This document shows positions 7,673 to 16,217 of a stretch of DNA of 64,000 bases, in pieces (positions within the stretch are counted from its first letter, which is position 1; every line of letters starts with the position of its first letter). Below the pieces are notes generated by a model. That model saw only the letters and a program-made list of their open reading frames with translations, was not told the origin of the DNA and ran no database searches. The position numbers were made by a program, and so were the translations under genes. Source of the DNA: Methanoculleus sp. UBA374 (GTDB lineage: Archaea > Halobacteriota > Methanomicrobia > Methanomicrobiales > Methanoculleaceae); NCBI GenBank assembly GCA_002508705.1, contig DAYL01000033.1, positions 119,708 through 183,707 on the forward strand. The letters run 5' to 3'.

Positions 7673-9266
7673 TTCTCTCCCCTCCAAATGCGGCCATCCG
7701 TTGGATCAGGTCGTCCACGTCGGTACATCCGTCTGCGCGCATCCGCGCGAGAAAATCCGTGCGACGCGCAAGTTCCTTCTCCAGTTCGTCGGCGGACCAT
7801 CCGCGGCTTCTGGCGATATCGTCGAGGACCCGCGACCTGCTTGCTTCCCGGCAGAACCGGTCGGCGAGGGGGTCCCAGCGGTAGAGGCAGTCGTGGACGA
7901 TCTCCCTCCCCCGCTCGACCCGGATCTCGTGGAGCGAGTCGCAGCGTCTGGCGGTTCCGCCGTCCAGGTAGTGGAGGGACTGGATGACCATCAGGTCCAG
8001 TGCCCCGAGCATCGCGACCGGCACATTGATCGGGTCGCTCACCAGGCGGTTGATCGCCTCGTCGATGCTGCCGGCATGGAGGGTCGAGAACGTCGTATGC
8101 CCGGTGTTCATCGCCTGGAAGAGCGTCTGGGCCTCGCGTCCGCGGACCTCTCCGACGATGATGAACTCGGGACGCTGGCGGAGCGCCGCTTTAAGGAGGG
8201 CGAACATATCGACGTCTCCTTTTGAGCCCCTGACGTTGATCTCGCGGGTCTGGGTCGGCAGCCAGTTCTCGTGCGGGAGCTGGATCTCGCGGGTATCTTC
8301 GATGGAGACGATCTTCGCGTGGTGGGGTATGAAGAACGAGATCGCGTTCATCGTCGAGGTCTTGCCGCTCGCCGTCCCGCCGACGACGATCATGCTCTTG
8401 CGGTTCTCGACGGCAAGCCAGATGCACGCGAGCACCTCCGGGCTGTAGGTCCCGTACTCGATGAGGGATACGGGGGTCATCGGGTCTTTGCGGAATTTCC
8501 GGACGGTGAACGAGCTTCCTCTGGTGGAGACGATGTCGGAGAATGTCAGCTGGATACGGGAGCCGTCGGGGAGCGATGCATCGACGAGCGGCGTCGTGAG
8601 CGAGATCTGACGATCTGCCTTCTGGGCGATCTTGAGAACGAACCGGTTCAGTTCGTCACCCACAAAACTGATGTTCGTCGGCATGCTCTCGTAGAGCCGG
8701 TGGTAGACGTAGACCGGGATGCCGGCGCCGTTGCAGCTGATGTCTTCGAGGTAGTCGTCGTGCATCAGGGGATCGATCCTGCCGAAACCCTGGAAGTTGC
8801 GTCTCAGGTAGTAGTAGAGAACCTTGATTCGGTCTTCGGTCAATCCGGATGCGAACCGCCGCAGGATCGGCACCACGTCGTCGTAAGCAAGGTCGATCTC
8901 GTTCTTTTCCCGGGGTGAGTCAAAGAGGAAGACGTCGCGTATGTAGTCGTTGGCCTCGTTGAGGAGGATGTACTCCGAAGGTTCCAGCGTGGGCTCGAAG
9001 ACCTCGTATCTCAGGCCTGAACTTTTGTCCCTGGTGACGACGGCGTACGAGAACCCCGGGTCCAGCCAGTAGGTCTTGACCGTGCCGTTGCCGACGGCGG
9101 GGAGGGTCGGGCTGCCGGGGGCAGATGAGACGCACGTGTGGTCCCGCCGTATCCTGATGCGTGCAGCCAGTGTTTCAAGACTTTTGGGTATCCTGAACGG
9201 AGACCTCGTGGTTGAGGGGGTCTCGCCTTCCCCGTTCGTCTTACTTTTGTTCTGGCGCCGCAACAC
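7656..9266 (-). CDS. Type IV pilus/secretion assembly ATPase (TadA/VirB11/FlaI family)
   Basis: 536 residues, GTG start. Walker A GGTASGKT (about residue 295), Asp box (SIEDTREIQLPHENW), Walker B IIVGEVRG and a His box (NTGHTTFSTLHA) are all present in order, as in the secretion ATPase superfamily. The N-terminal 90 residues are family-specific. It hydrolyses ATP to drive pilin assembly through the platform protein encoded next. It is first in a four-gene unit: ATPase, platform, small pilin, large pilin. A TATA-like stretch (attataatac on the minus strand) sits just upstream. Confidence 0.92.
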   Translation of the reverse strand: MLRRQNKSKTNGEGETPSTTRSPFRIPKSLETLAARIRIRRDHTCVSSAPGSPTLPAVGNGTVKTYWLDPGFSYAVVTRDKSSGLRYEVFEPTLEPSEYILLNEANDYIRDVFLFDSPREKNEIDLAYDDVVPILRRFASGLTEDRIKVLYYYLRRNFQGFGRIDPLMHDDYLEDISCNGAGIPVYVYHRLYESMPTNISFVGDELNRFVLKIAQKADRQISLTTPLVDASLPDGSRIQLTFSDIVSTRGSSFTVRKFRKDPMTPVSLIEYGTYSPEVLACIWLAVENRKSMIVVGGTASGKTSTMNAISFFIPHHAKIVSIEDTREIQLPHENWLPTQTREINVRGSKGDVDMFALLKAALRQRPEFIIVGEVRGREAQTLFQAMNTGHTTFSTLHAGSIDEAINRLVSDPINVPVAMLGALDLMVIQSLHYLDGGTARRCDSLHEIRVERGREIVHDCLYRWDPLADRFCREASRSRVLDDIARSRGWSADELEKELARRTDFLARMRADGCTDVDDLIQRMAAFGGERNANPG

Positions 9267-9531
9267 TTCAAGCCCCTGTCTATGTATTATAATTTACTTT
9301 ACCTATTTGTTAATCATTTGTTTTCGTGTGGCCCCCGGTACCTTCTCCGGTGCGACGACAACGGCGGTTCGGTTCGCACGACTGCCGTGCAGGCATGCTC
9401 CCGACTAGAAGGATGCGTTTTCTGATCTTATTGATCAATTGTAATATTTATTATATAAATTATGCCTGATCGTAATACTTGTGCCGATTCATCGGAGAGC
9501 CTAAATGATGGGGTCCGGATGAGGTAGGGCC
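9267..9531. promoter_or_regulatory. Divergent promoter region between pilus operon and gate-domain gene
   Basis: AT-rich at both ends. On the minus strand, attataatac near 9285-9296 serves the ATPase gene. On the plus strand, TGATCAATTGTAATATTTAT (9432-9451) followed by TATATAAATTATG resembles a TATA/BRE region. A very similar block (TGATC...TAATATTTATTATAAAT) is found near 23992-24017. The middle part shows nothing recognisable. Confidence 0.45.
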
Positions 9532-10458
9532 GTGCAGGTGATATCCTCTGCGGTGAATGCCGTTCTGCTGGTCACCGTGGGCGTCGTCGTCGCGAACATC
9601 CTCGCGGAGACGGGGATCTTTTCCCGGCTTTCGTCGTTCACCGGGCCGCTCTGTCGGGTCTCCGGCCTCTCCGACGCGTGCGTCCTCTCGATCGTCGCGA
9701 TGGGGGTCAACGCCACGGCGGGAAAGTCGATGCTCGCCGAGTACTACCGCGACGGGAAGGTGGCGGAGCGGGAGGTGATCCCGGTCCTCATCATGGGTGC
9801 GTTCCCGGTGGTGCTCGGGGAGTCGCTCTTCCGCGTCCAGCTCCCCACGGCCCTGGTCCTCCTCGGCCCGGTTGTCGGGGGGATCTACACCGGGCTGAAC
9901 CTCTTCTCAAGCGGCATCCAGGCGCTTTTTGCTCTCCTCTACAGCCGCCGGTTCCTCGCGGGCCCTGGCCGCGCGCCGGTCCCGGTCTCTCCCGCATCCG
10001 CGGCCGCTCTTGCGCTCAACCGGGAGGTCGTGCTTGCCGGGTGCAGGAAGGCGGTCCCGACGCTCCGGCGGGTCGCCCCCATCACCTTGGCCGCGCTGAT
10101 TGCTTTTGCCCTTCTCTCCGCAACGGGGGTCATGGACGGCGTCGCCGCTGCGTTCGATCCGCTCCTCCGGGCCGCCGGCCTCCCGGGAGAGAGCGCCGCG
10201 GCGCTCGTGGCCCAGTTCATCCACTTCTCGGCGGGGTATGCGATCGTTGCGTCCTTGCTCGGCGGCGGCATTCTCACGCTTGAGACGGCGCTTGTGACGC
10301 TCGTCCTCGGGAGCATGGTGGTCGTCACCCTGATCTACGTCAAGTACTCCGTGCCGCTCTACCTCTCGCTCTTCGGCCGGTTCGGCGTCCGGGTCTCGCT
10401 CGTCACCTACGCGGCGAGCATGGCCGCGAAGGTGATCACGGTCGCGCTGGTGATGGTT
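9532..10458 (+). repeat. Long direct repeat, copy 1
   Basis: About 925 bases nearly identical to 15223-16152, same orientation. Long stretches (for example 9720-9940 against 15411-15631) show only about one mismatch per hundred bases, while the first 120 bases and the upstream promoters differ much more. The two copies bracket the four-pilin array and the Yip1-like gene. Confidence 0.9.
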
Positions 10459-10467
10459 GTGTTCTGA
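9532..10467 (+). CDS. Gate-domain (nucleoside recognition/SpmB-like) membrane protein, copy 1
   Basis: 311 residues, GTG start; an in-frame stop just upstream (ATGAGGTAGGGCCGTG) fixes it. Eight or so hydrophobic segments in two similar halves (VVANILAETGIFSRLSSF...GESLFRVQLP; and LSATGVMDGVAAAFDPLL...FIHFSAGYAI) match the pfam07670 Gate domain found in nucleoside transporters, FeoB and spore maturation proteins SpmA/SpmB. The NATAGKSMLAEYYRDG segment is characteristic of the SpmB-like subgroup. Substrate unknown. A second copy at 15223 is almost identical at DNA level. Confidence 0.85.
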   Translation: MQVISSAVNAVLLVTVGVVVANILAETGIFSRLSSFTGPLCRVSGLSDACVLSIVAMGVNATAGKSMLAEYYRDGKVAEREVIPVLIMGAFPVVLGESLFRVQLPTALVLLGPVVGGIYTGLNLFSSGIQALFALLYSRRFLAGPGRAPVPVSPASAAALALNREVVLAGCRKAVPTLRRVAPITLAALIAFALLSATGVMDGVAAAFDPLLRAAGLPGESAAALVAQFIHFSAGYAIVASLLGGGILTLETALVTLVLGSMVVVTLIYVKYSVPLYLSLFGRFGVRVSLVTYAASMAAKVITVALVMVVF

Positions 10468-10728
10468 GGGGCCGGGTGCCGGGGGATGCTCGCGGGGTGT
10501 GCCGTCCTTCGTCGGAGAGCAGGGGTGCAAGAACGATCCCGGGAAACCCGGCAACTCGCATGCGAAAGGCGGTACCTATTTAGCGCTACATCGAACTCTT
10601 CTGTCTCATCAGCCTCACATAGCGACGGACGGTGTTTCTGAAGAAACCGGGAGGCCGCCCTTCAGGCGCGTCCGGCGTTCATCGGCCGTGAAGGCCAAAA
10701 AAGAGAAATAAGTGGTGCTTCGCCCCGA
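10468..10728. other. Intergenic interval with a candidate structured RNA at 10524-10576
   Basis: No gene seen. On the plus strand GGTGC (10524-10528) can pair with GTACC (10572-10576), enclosing two hairpins: CCGGG-AAA-CCCGG (10539-10551) and the palindrome TCGCATGCGA (10556-10565). This gives a compact three-way junction with A-rich joining segments. It matches no riboswitch class that I know. A TATA-like tatttag follows at 10577. The rest before the pilin gene end is featureless. Confidence 0.3.
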
Positions 10729-11295
10729 TTACGGCTCGATCTTCACCTTGGTCTTGGCGAATACCTTCCCGTTCTGGTCCGAGAGCTCCACCCAGAAAGA
10801 GTTGCCCTGATTGGCCGTGCTGTTCAGACGATAAGCCGAACCCGCTCCGGGCTGCAGGAAAGAGTATTCATGGTACGGCGGCAGAATATAATGCCGCTCC
10901 CCGACCTTGAACGACTTCACGCCGGTGTAGCCCTCTGGCCGGAGCCAGTAACTTCCATTCAGAGGGCTTCCGGTCAGACCGGTAGTGTCCTTGTCGCTGA
11001 TTGTTGACTTGTTCACCACCCAGACCATGTGTTCGGAGTTTCCGAACGAGTCCGACAGGCGGACCATCACCGTCGTACTGAAGGTGCTGATGTCGTCCGG
11101 GCCCTGGTTCTCGATCCACATGCCTCCGGTCTGGCTGTAGCCGGCATCGATCACCACGTTCGGGGCCTTATCGCTGGCCCCGGTGATCCCAGCAAAGGCG
11201 GAGACGACCGCGGCGATAATGATCGTCACGACGAGCATCAGCATCACGCCGACGACCGGCGAGACCGCTTCTTCATGTCTTTGCTTGCATGACAT
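10729..11295 (-). CDS. Archaeal type IV pilin A
   Basis: 188 residues. EAVSPVVGVMLMLVVTII (about residues 9-26) is the hallmark of pfam07790-type archaeal pilins: a short charged leader, cleavage before a hydrophobic assembly helix. The mature domain has Ig-like beta character and several potential N-glycosylation sites. It is the last of four consecutive pilin genes on the minus strand, separated from the next by three bases. Secretion and assembly probably use the ATPase/platform pair at 5867-9266, though that is inferred from proximity. Confidence 0.88.
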   Translation of the reverse strand: MSCKQRHEEAVSPVVGVMLMLVVTIIIAAVVSAFAGITGASDKAPNVVIDAGYSQTGGMWIENQGPDDISTFSTTVMVRLSDSFGNSEHMVWVVNKSTISDKDTTGLTGSPLNGSYWLRPEGYTGVKSFKVGERHYILPPYHEYSFLQPGAGSAYRLNSTANQGNSFWVELSDQNGKVFAKTKVKIEP

Positions 11296-11298
11296 GAC

Positions 11299-12000
11299 TT
11301 ATCCCTCCTCCACCACGACGTCTTTGTCGAAGATCACTTTCTGGGACGGGACGTGGATGAGCTTGACGTTCACGACGCCCCCGGGCCGGAGCTCATACCA
11401 GTCCGGGCCAAGGATGGCCATCATGGCATCGACGCCGGACTCACCCGGCCCCAACCCATAACTCCCGGTCGAATACTGATATCTGGTGTCCGGAGAGACG
11501 CCGTATCCGCCCGTGCTCGTACCCCAACCGGCAGCCGTGTTATGCAGCCGTGTCCCGGCCATGAGGGTGTAGTTTCCGTAGTGCTGGTCAGTGTGATAAT
11601 TCCCCGAATACGCGGTCTGGTTCACTCCGGGCCCGAACCCGAGCGGGGAGTTATAACTATAAGTTGAGTATGCAGTATTCGGTACTGTTGAGGGGCCCGT
11701 GACGACCGTCGACAACGAGGTTCCGTTGCTCCGGGTCCACGTCGTCACCAGTTTGAGGTCCTTCGTGGGAATCGGCTGGTCGGTGGCTACGCAGAGCAGG
11801 TCGAAGGTGCTCGTCCCCCAAGCCCCGGAGTTGGCGATCCGGGCCTCGAAGGAGGCTGCCGGCGCCTTCTCCTGGGTGCTCGCGAGCCCCCCGGCGAAAC
11901 CCGAGACGACCGCGGCGATGATGATCGTCACGACGAGCATCAGCATCACGCCGATGACCGGCGAGACCGCTTCATCGTTCTTTTTTCTCACATTAGTCAT
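11299..12000 (-). CDS. Archaeal type IV pilin B
   Basis: 233 residues. Leader MTNVRKKNDEAVSP then IGVMLMLVVTIIIAAVVSGF assembly helix. The mature domain is rich in Tyr, Ser, Thr, Asn and Gly, with several N-x-S/T sequons, typical of exposed glycosylated pilins. The C-terminus (VNVKLIHVPSQKVIFDKDVVV) closely resembles that of pilin D (IKLLHVPSGKYILDRTITL), so these two are closer paralogues. Third in the array. Confidence 0.88.
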   Translation of the reverse strand: MTNVRKKNDEAVSPVIGVMLMLVVTIIIAAVVSGFAGGLASTQEKAPAASFEARIANSGAWGTSTFDLLCVATDQPIPTKDLKLVTTWTRSNGTSLSTVVTGPSTVPNTAYSTYSYNSPLGFGPGVNQTAYSGNYHTDQHYGNYTLMAGTRLHNTAAGWGTSTGGYGVSPDTRYQYSTGSYGLGPGESGVDAMMAILGPDWYELRPGGVVNVKLIHVPSQKVIFDKDVVVEEG

Positions 12001-12014
12001 TGTTTATCCCTCCC

Positions 12015-12728
12015 TCAACTCGTCGCCACCGTGAATTCCGGCACTGGAATCTGTCCGGAGCTGATGAGCTTCCTGCTGTTCTTGTCAATCAGGTCGTAGG
12101 TGAGCACGTCGCCCTGTTTGATCGGGAACGGGTAGGCTCCGCCCTGCTGGTGCCAGCTGATGTACTGACTCCCAGTCTTCGCGCCGTAATCGGCGTGGAG
12201 CACAAACCGGTCGCCAGGTGCGATGACGATATTCTCCCGGTCTGAGTACTTCTCGAGATACTTGTTCCAGTCTTTGCTCCATCCGGGGATCAGCGATTTA
12301 TCTCCGATCGTCCCAAAGTTGCCCTGCGACGTGACCAGGTCCGGCCCATCCTGCGGCGTGAGCGCCCGCGAGATCAGCGAACTCACCTGCGGCTCGCTCA
12401 GTTTGCCGAGACGCAGTTCGACCATGTCGAGGTTGAGCGGGTCCCCGCCCTTGTGCTCGAAGGTCACGTAAATGTCGGCAGCGGCACCGGTTCCCTGGTC
12501 TGGCTGCGCAATGCCCTGACCAAATGTACTGGTTGCGTCGGTGTCAATGACGCCTTTCACGACGAATTCGGTGGGAACGACGGAGGCCTGGGGCGCCTTC
12601 TGGACGTCACCGGTCATGCCCCCGGCAAACGCGGAGACGACTGCGGCGATGATGATCGTCACGACGAGCATCAGCATCACGCCGATGACCGGCGAGACCG
12701 CTTCATCTTTGGTTAGTAGGTGTTTCAT
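12015..12728 (-). CDS. Archaeal type IV pilin C
   Basis: 237 residues. Leader MKHLLTKDEAVSP and the same IGVMLMLVVTIIIAAVV helix. The mature domain contains the FEHKGGDPLNLDMVEL segment that pilin D also has (FEHQGGDPIRTKECQF), a conserved element of the archaeal pilin beta-fold, and ends in IPVPEFTVATS. Second in the array, 6 bases after pilin D, so the genes are one operon. Confidence 0.88.
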   Translation of the reverse strand: MKHLLTKDEAVSPVIGVMLMLVVTIIIAAVVSAFAGGMTGDVQKAPQASVVPTEFVVKGVIDTDATSTFGQGIAQPDQGTGAAADIYVTFEHKGGDPLNLDMVELRLGKLSEPQVSSLISRALTPQDGPDLVTSQGNFGTIGDKSLIPGWSKDWNKYLEKYSDRENIVIAPGDRFVLHADYGAKTGSQYISWHQQGGAYPFPIKQGDVLTYDLIDKNSRKLISSGQIPVPEFTVATS

Positions 12729-12734
12729 CCCTTT

Positions 12735-13457
12735 TCACCCCTGCAGCGTGATGGTCCTGTCCAGGATGTACTTCCCGCTCGGCACGTGGAGCAACTTGAT
12801 CTCCAGCTTGCTGTTCGTCTGGACGCTCTCCGTCAATGCCGCGATTCCGGCATCATACGCCACATCATCCCTCGGATACGGATCGGCGATGAGACCGACG
12901 AAGTTCGCAGTATACCCGTTGTGGTAGGTCCGCGCGACATCCCCGGGTAACCAGACAGCCTCTCCGAACCAGGCAGGATTTGCCACCTCTTGACCGGTCT
13001 CATTGAATCCGACAATGGTCCAGTTGGAGGAGCCAGAGGGTATGGTGGCATTGTTCTCCGGGTTGCAGGGATACGCGTACTTCTGCGGGTCCGTCAGGTG
13101 CGGGCCGCGCGAGTAGAAGTACACACCGCCGGGACCCGTACCTCCGGCCGCCAGTGGCGACGTGGGCGTCTGCACATGCTTGATCACGGTCCCGTTCGGG
13201 AGCGTCAGGAAAGTGATGAACTGGCACTCCTTTGTGCGGATCGGGTCGCCCCCCTGGTGCTCGAACGAGATGTCAAAGTTATCGCCGACGTATCCGGTCT
13301 TCACCGCGATGCTTGCCTGCGGGGTCTTCTCCTGGGTGCCCGCGAGCTCCCCGGCGAAACCCGAGACAACCGCGGCGATAATGATGGTGACGACGAGCAT
13401 CAGCATCACTCCTATCACCGGCGAAACGGCATCTTCGGCTACATGCTGTTCTTTCAT
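12735..13457 (-). CDS. Archaeal type IV pilin D (first in array)
   Basis: 240 residues from the ATG at 13457, chosen because GGGAG lies eight bases upstream; an in-frame ATG at 13475 lacks such a site. Leader MKEQHVAEDAVSP then IGVMLMLVVTIIIAAVVSGF. The mature part holds FEHQGGDP and a Pro/Gly-rich central loop. Being first behind the promoter, it is a candidate for the major pilin; that assignment is inference. Confidence 0.87.
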   Translation of the reverse strand: MKEQHVAEDAVSPVIGVMLMLVVTIIIAAVVSGFAGELAGTQEKTPQASIAVKTGYVGDNFDISFEHQGGDPIRTKECQFITFLTLPNGTVIKHVQTPTSPLAAGGTGPGGVYFYSRGPHLTDPQKYAYPCNPENNATIPSGSSNWTIVGFNETGQEVANPAWFGEAVWLPGDVARTYHNGYTANFVGLIADPYPRDDVAYDAGIAALTESVQTNSKLEIKLLHVPSGKYILDRTITLQG

Positions 13458-13479
13458 GTTTTCAACTCCCTTCATTTTT

Positions 13480-13545
13480 TTAAGATCTGGTAATACAGAT
13501 CGATCGATCAATAACATTAAGTAGCATATTAATGTTGTTATTTAA
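13480..13545 (-). promoter_or_regulatory. Promoter of the pilin array
   Basis: AT-rich tract upstream of pilin D. On the minus strand it contains ttaaataac and acttaatgtt as TATA candidates, then a run of GATC-containing sequence (ATTGATCGATCGATC) close to the expected transcription start. The tandem GATCGATC could be a regulator site; no regulator is identified. Confidence 0.4.
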
Positions 13546-14229
13546 CAAAAGTTTCCGGAGTACTGCTCCGGGGAAGGGGGTGATCCAGAACCTCCTGTAT
13601 CCGCTCCGGGATGTTCCGGTGCGGCAGTCGCCGAAAAGGGTTTACGCAGTACAGGCTGACGTCTCCCTCTCCAGGGGAGAAACCGGGTTCACATCACCGG
13701 GAATTTTCTAAAGGGGTCGTCCCTAAACACCTCTGCCGGGAGGGGGACACCCACTCAAAACTCTTCGAGTTTCTCCCGCTCCTGCCCTTCGGCCAGTCGT
13801 TCCTTGAAGACTTTTGATCTTCTCGAACTCCAGACCCGCACCTTCGGTACTCCTGCTCCGTTCCGTTAGAATGCCGCACCCTTCAGTCCATCGCCCTTCG
13901 CGCCTATCGGTGCTCCCGCTCACTGCATTCACGGCTTGAAACGCTTCGAGTTTCTCAAGTTCCCTTTGGTCGCTCTCCCCGGTCCCAGAGTCAAAGAACC
14001 CCGGTTTTCCCAGTATCCGTGTGTCCTCGGGAGCAAAGCTCAAGCACTGCTGGAAAATTTGTGCCTATATCGCCTCCCCTATGCCGTGATGGGCAGAACG
14101 TCTCGGCCGTCGATCTGCCAGCCTCACAGCGCCCCGGAGCCAAGGGTAATTTCCGAACATAGATAGGCAGGGACGTGTACGATATCAGTATGACCCCGTG
14201 CGCTTCAGGCACCGTGGGAGGAACATTCC
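13546..14229. other. Non-coding interval with dispersed hairpin repeat
   Basis: No convincing gene on either strand: open frames are short and mutually exclusive. A block at about 13709-13795 is a diverged copy of one at 26257-26345 (shared GTCGTCCC.AAACACCTC.GCCGGGAGGG) and carries the hairpin AAACTC-TTC-GAGTTT at 13757-13771. Related pyrimidine-rich text with repeated TTCGAGTTTCTC continues to about 13965. It looks like decayed repeat-family DNA. Confidence 0.45.
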
Positions 14230-15003
14230 ATGGACCTTCATTCTGATAAATTCTTTCAGGAACGCCTCTCCGGGGAAGTAACTTTATGGCTCCCCACCGC
14301 CGTCGTCGTTGCCGCCGCTGTAGCCCAGGCAGGATTCGTTGGCCTCTTCATCTCTTCCATCAACCGGCTCATTCCTTACCAGGGTCTCCTGGACCCGGCC
14401 ATGCCGGTGGTGCCGATCTCATGCCTCATCACCGAGTGCGTCATCTGGGTGCTTCTGGCCGCTTACTTCTGGATCTTTTCACCGGGACCTGCCGGAAGCC
14501 CCCGGCAGGGATTCTTCAGGAAGGCTCTCGCCGTCTCGGGGTACGGGAGGGTTCCGGTGGTTGCAGGCTACATCATCCTCTCGGTCCTCTTCGCAGTTGT
14601 CTGGCCTATGGCCGGGATCGCTCCTCCCTCCGGGGAAAAATACTCCGAGTACGTGGATGCCGAGGCCGATATGAGGGCGTACCTGGACCCGCAGAACTCA
14701 TCTGAGATGCAGAAGGCTCACGAGTTGCTGCCGCATGTAATATCGCTGCAACGTGAGGCGCGGGAAGAGGCGCTCGCCGGCTACAATCAGGTCATCGATC
14801 AAGTGAAGCAAAGCACGATCATGATTGCGTTCTTTGCCGTTGCAAAAGGGCTGCTGGTAATCTTTATACTCTGGGGCGGGGCGATCATGGCGTTCGGCCT
14901 GAAGCAGGCCGCAGGGATCTCCATGAAGGCCGCGGCGATCCTGATGGCGGTTCCCGTGGGCCTGCAGATCCTGCTGCTCGTCATGAGCGGACAGATGCCG
15001 TAG
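14230..15003 (+). CDS. Yip1-like five-helix membrane protein
   Basis: 257 residues, ATG start. Five hydrophobic segments (about residues 20-45, 58-80, 103-123, 196-216 and 232-252) with a large polar loop (about residues 124-190) containing SSEMQKAHELLPHVISLQREA. The layout, with an amphipathic N-terminus and clustered helices, fits the Yip1/YIP1-domain family of small integral membrane proteins common in methanogens, where the function is unknown. It stands alone on the plus strand between the pilin array and the second gate-domain gene. Confidence 0.6.
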   Translation: MDLHSDKFFQERLSGEVTLWLPTAVVVAAAVAQAGFVGLFISSINRLIPYQGLLDPAMPVVPISCLITECVIWVLLAAYFWIFSPGPAGSPRQGFFRKALAVSGYGRVPVVAGYIILSVLFAVVWPMAGIAPPSGEKYSEYVDAEADMRAYLDPQNSSEMQKAHELLPHVISLQREAREEALAGYNQVIDQVKQSTIMIAFFAVAKGLLVIFILWGGAIMAFGLKQAAGISMKAAAILMAVPVGLQILLLVMSGQMP

Positions 15004-15222
15004 AACCGAAAGGATCGAAAGTCGCGGTAGGAGGATCGACACGGTCCCTCGACGAGAGGATGGATAGTTGACTGCTCTCTTCTCTCCCCCATGGTCGCGG
15101 AGAGTATCTGCGGTCGCCGATAGTAATACTTATTATTTATTTTATAGTATATCGTATTCCTTTTTTGGGAATTCAGGAGTTTTGAATATGGCGGACAGGA
15201 GTAGGGGGTGGCAGGGGTTGCC
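15004..15222 (+). promoter_or_regulatory. Promoter region of gate-domain gene copy 2
   Basis: AT-rich block 15119-15165 (taatacttat, ttattttatagtatatcg) is a good TATA region. It differs clearly from the sequence in front of copy 1, so the duplicated genes have different upstream control. Confidence 0.45.
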
Positions 15223-16152
15223 GTGCAGGTGATCTCTTCCGCAATAAACGCCGTTTTGCTGGTCACCGTGGGCATTGTCGTCGCGAACATCCTCGCGGAG
15301 ACAGGGGTCTTTTCCCGTCTTTCGTCGTTCACTGGGCCGCTCTGCAGGATCTCCGGCCTCTCCGACGCGTGCGTCCTCTCGATCGTCGCGATGGGGGTCA
15401 ACGCCACGGCAGGAAAGTCGATGCTCGCCGAGTACTACCGCGACGGGAAGGTGGCGGAGCGGGAGGTGATCCCGGTCCTCATCATGGGTGCGTTCCCGGT
15501 GGTGCTCGGGGAGTCGCTCTTCCGCGTCCAGCTCCCCACGGCCCTGGTCCTCCTCGGCCCGGTTGTCGGGGGGATCTACACCGGGCTGAACCTCTTCTCA
15601 AGCGGCATCCAGGCGCTTTTTGCCCTCCTCTACAGCCGCCGGTTCCTCGCAGGTCCCGGCCGCGCGCCGTCTTCCGTCCCGCCGCCGGCACCCGCGGCCG
15701 CTCTTGCGCTCAACCGCGGGGTCGTGCTTGCCGGGTGCAGGAAGGCGGTCCCGACGCTCCGTCGGGTCGTCCCCATCACCCTGGCCGCGCTGGTCGCGTT
15801 CTCCCTTCTCTCCGCAACGGGGGTCATGGACGGCGTCGCCGCTGCGTTCGACCCGCTCCTCCGGGCCGCCGGCCTCCCGGGAGAGAGTGCTGCGGCGCTC
15901 GTGGCCCAGTTCATTCATTTCTCGGCAGGGTATGCGATCGTTGCGTCCCTGCTCGGCGGCGGTGTTCTCACGCTTGAGACGGCGCTTGTCACGCTCGTCC
16001 TCGGGAGCATGGTGGTCGTCACCCTGATCTACGTCAAGTACTCCGTGCCGCTCTACCTCTCGCTCTTCGGCCGGTTCGGCGTCCGGGTCTCGCTCGTCAC
16101 CTACGCGGCGAGCATGGCCGCGAAGGTGATCACGGTCGCGCTGGTGTTTCTT
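15223..16152 (+). repeat. Long direct repeat, copy 2
   Basis: Partner of 9532-10458. Recombination between the two would delete about 5.7 kb carrying all four pilin genes of the array and the Yip1-like gene. Confidence 0.9.
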
Positions 16153-16161
16153 CTATTCTAG
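15223..16161 (+). CDS. Gate-domain (nucleoside recognition/SpmB-like) membrane protein, copy 2
   Basis: 312 residues from the GTG at 15223, which aligns with the only possible start of copy 1; an upstream GTG at 15208 would add five residues. The protein is about 95 percent identical to copy 1, differing mainly in a short Pro/Ala linker (APSSVPPPAPAAALAL against APVPVSPASAAALAL) and at the C-terminus. Function as for copy 1: a gate-domain membrane protein of unknown substrate. The tandem copies probably arose by segmental duplication and are kept alike by gene conversion. Confidence 0.83.
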   Translation: MQVISSAINAVLLVTVGIVVANILAETGVFSRLSSFTGPLCRISGLSDACVLSIVAMGVNATAGKSMLAEYYRDGKVAEREVIPVLIMGAFPVVLGESLFRVQLPTALVLLGPVVGGIYTGLNLFSSGIQALFALLYSRRFLAGPGRAPSSVPPPAPAAALALNRGVVLAGCRKAVPTLRRVVPITLAALVAFSLLSATGVMDGVAAAFDPLLRAAGLPGESAAALVAQFIHFSAGYAIVASLLGGGVLTLETALVTLVLGSMVVVTLIYVKYSVPLYLSLFGRFGVRVSLVTYAASMAAKVITVALVFLLF

Positions 16162-16217
16162 GAACCGCCGAGAGCGATGTTTCAGGAAAACCGCAATAAT
16201 TTAAAAAAAAAAGGTGT

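Noticed and set aside
10524..10576. SAM-I or c-di-GMP riboswitch
   Set aside because: AAACCCGGCAAC resembles part of the SAM-I core, but the partner segments (GATGA, GGTGCCAA) are absent. The c-di-GMP GCAA/GAAA arrangement also does not fit. Kept only as an unnamed structure.
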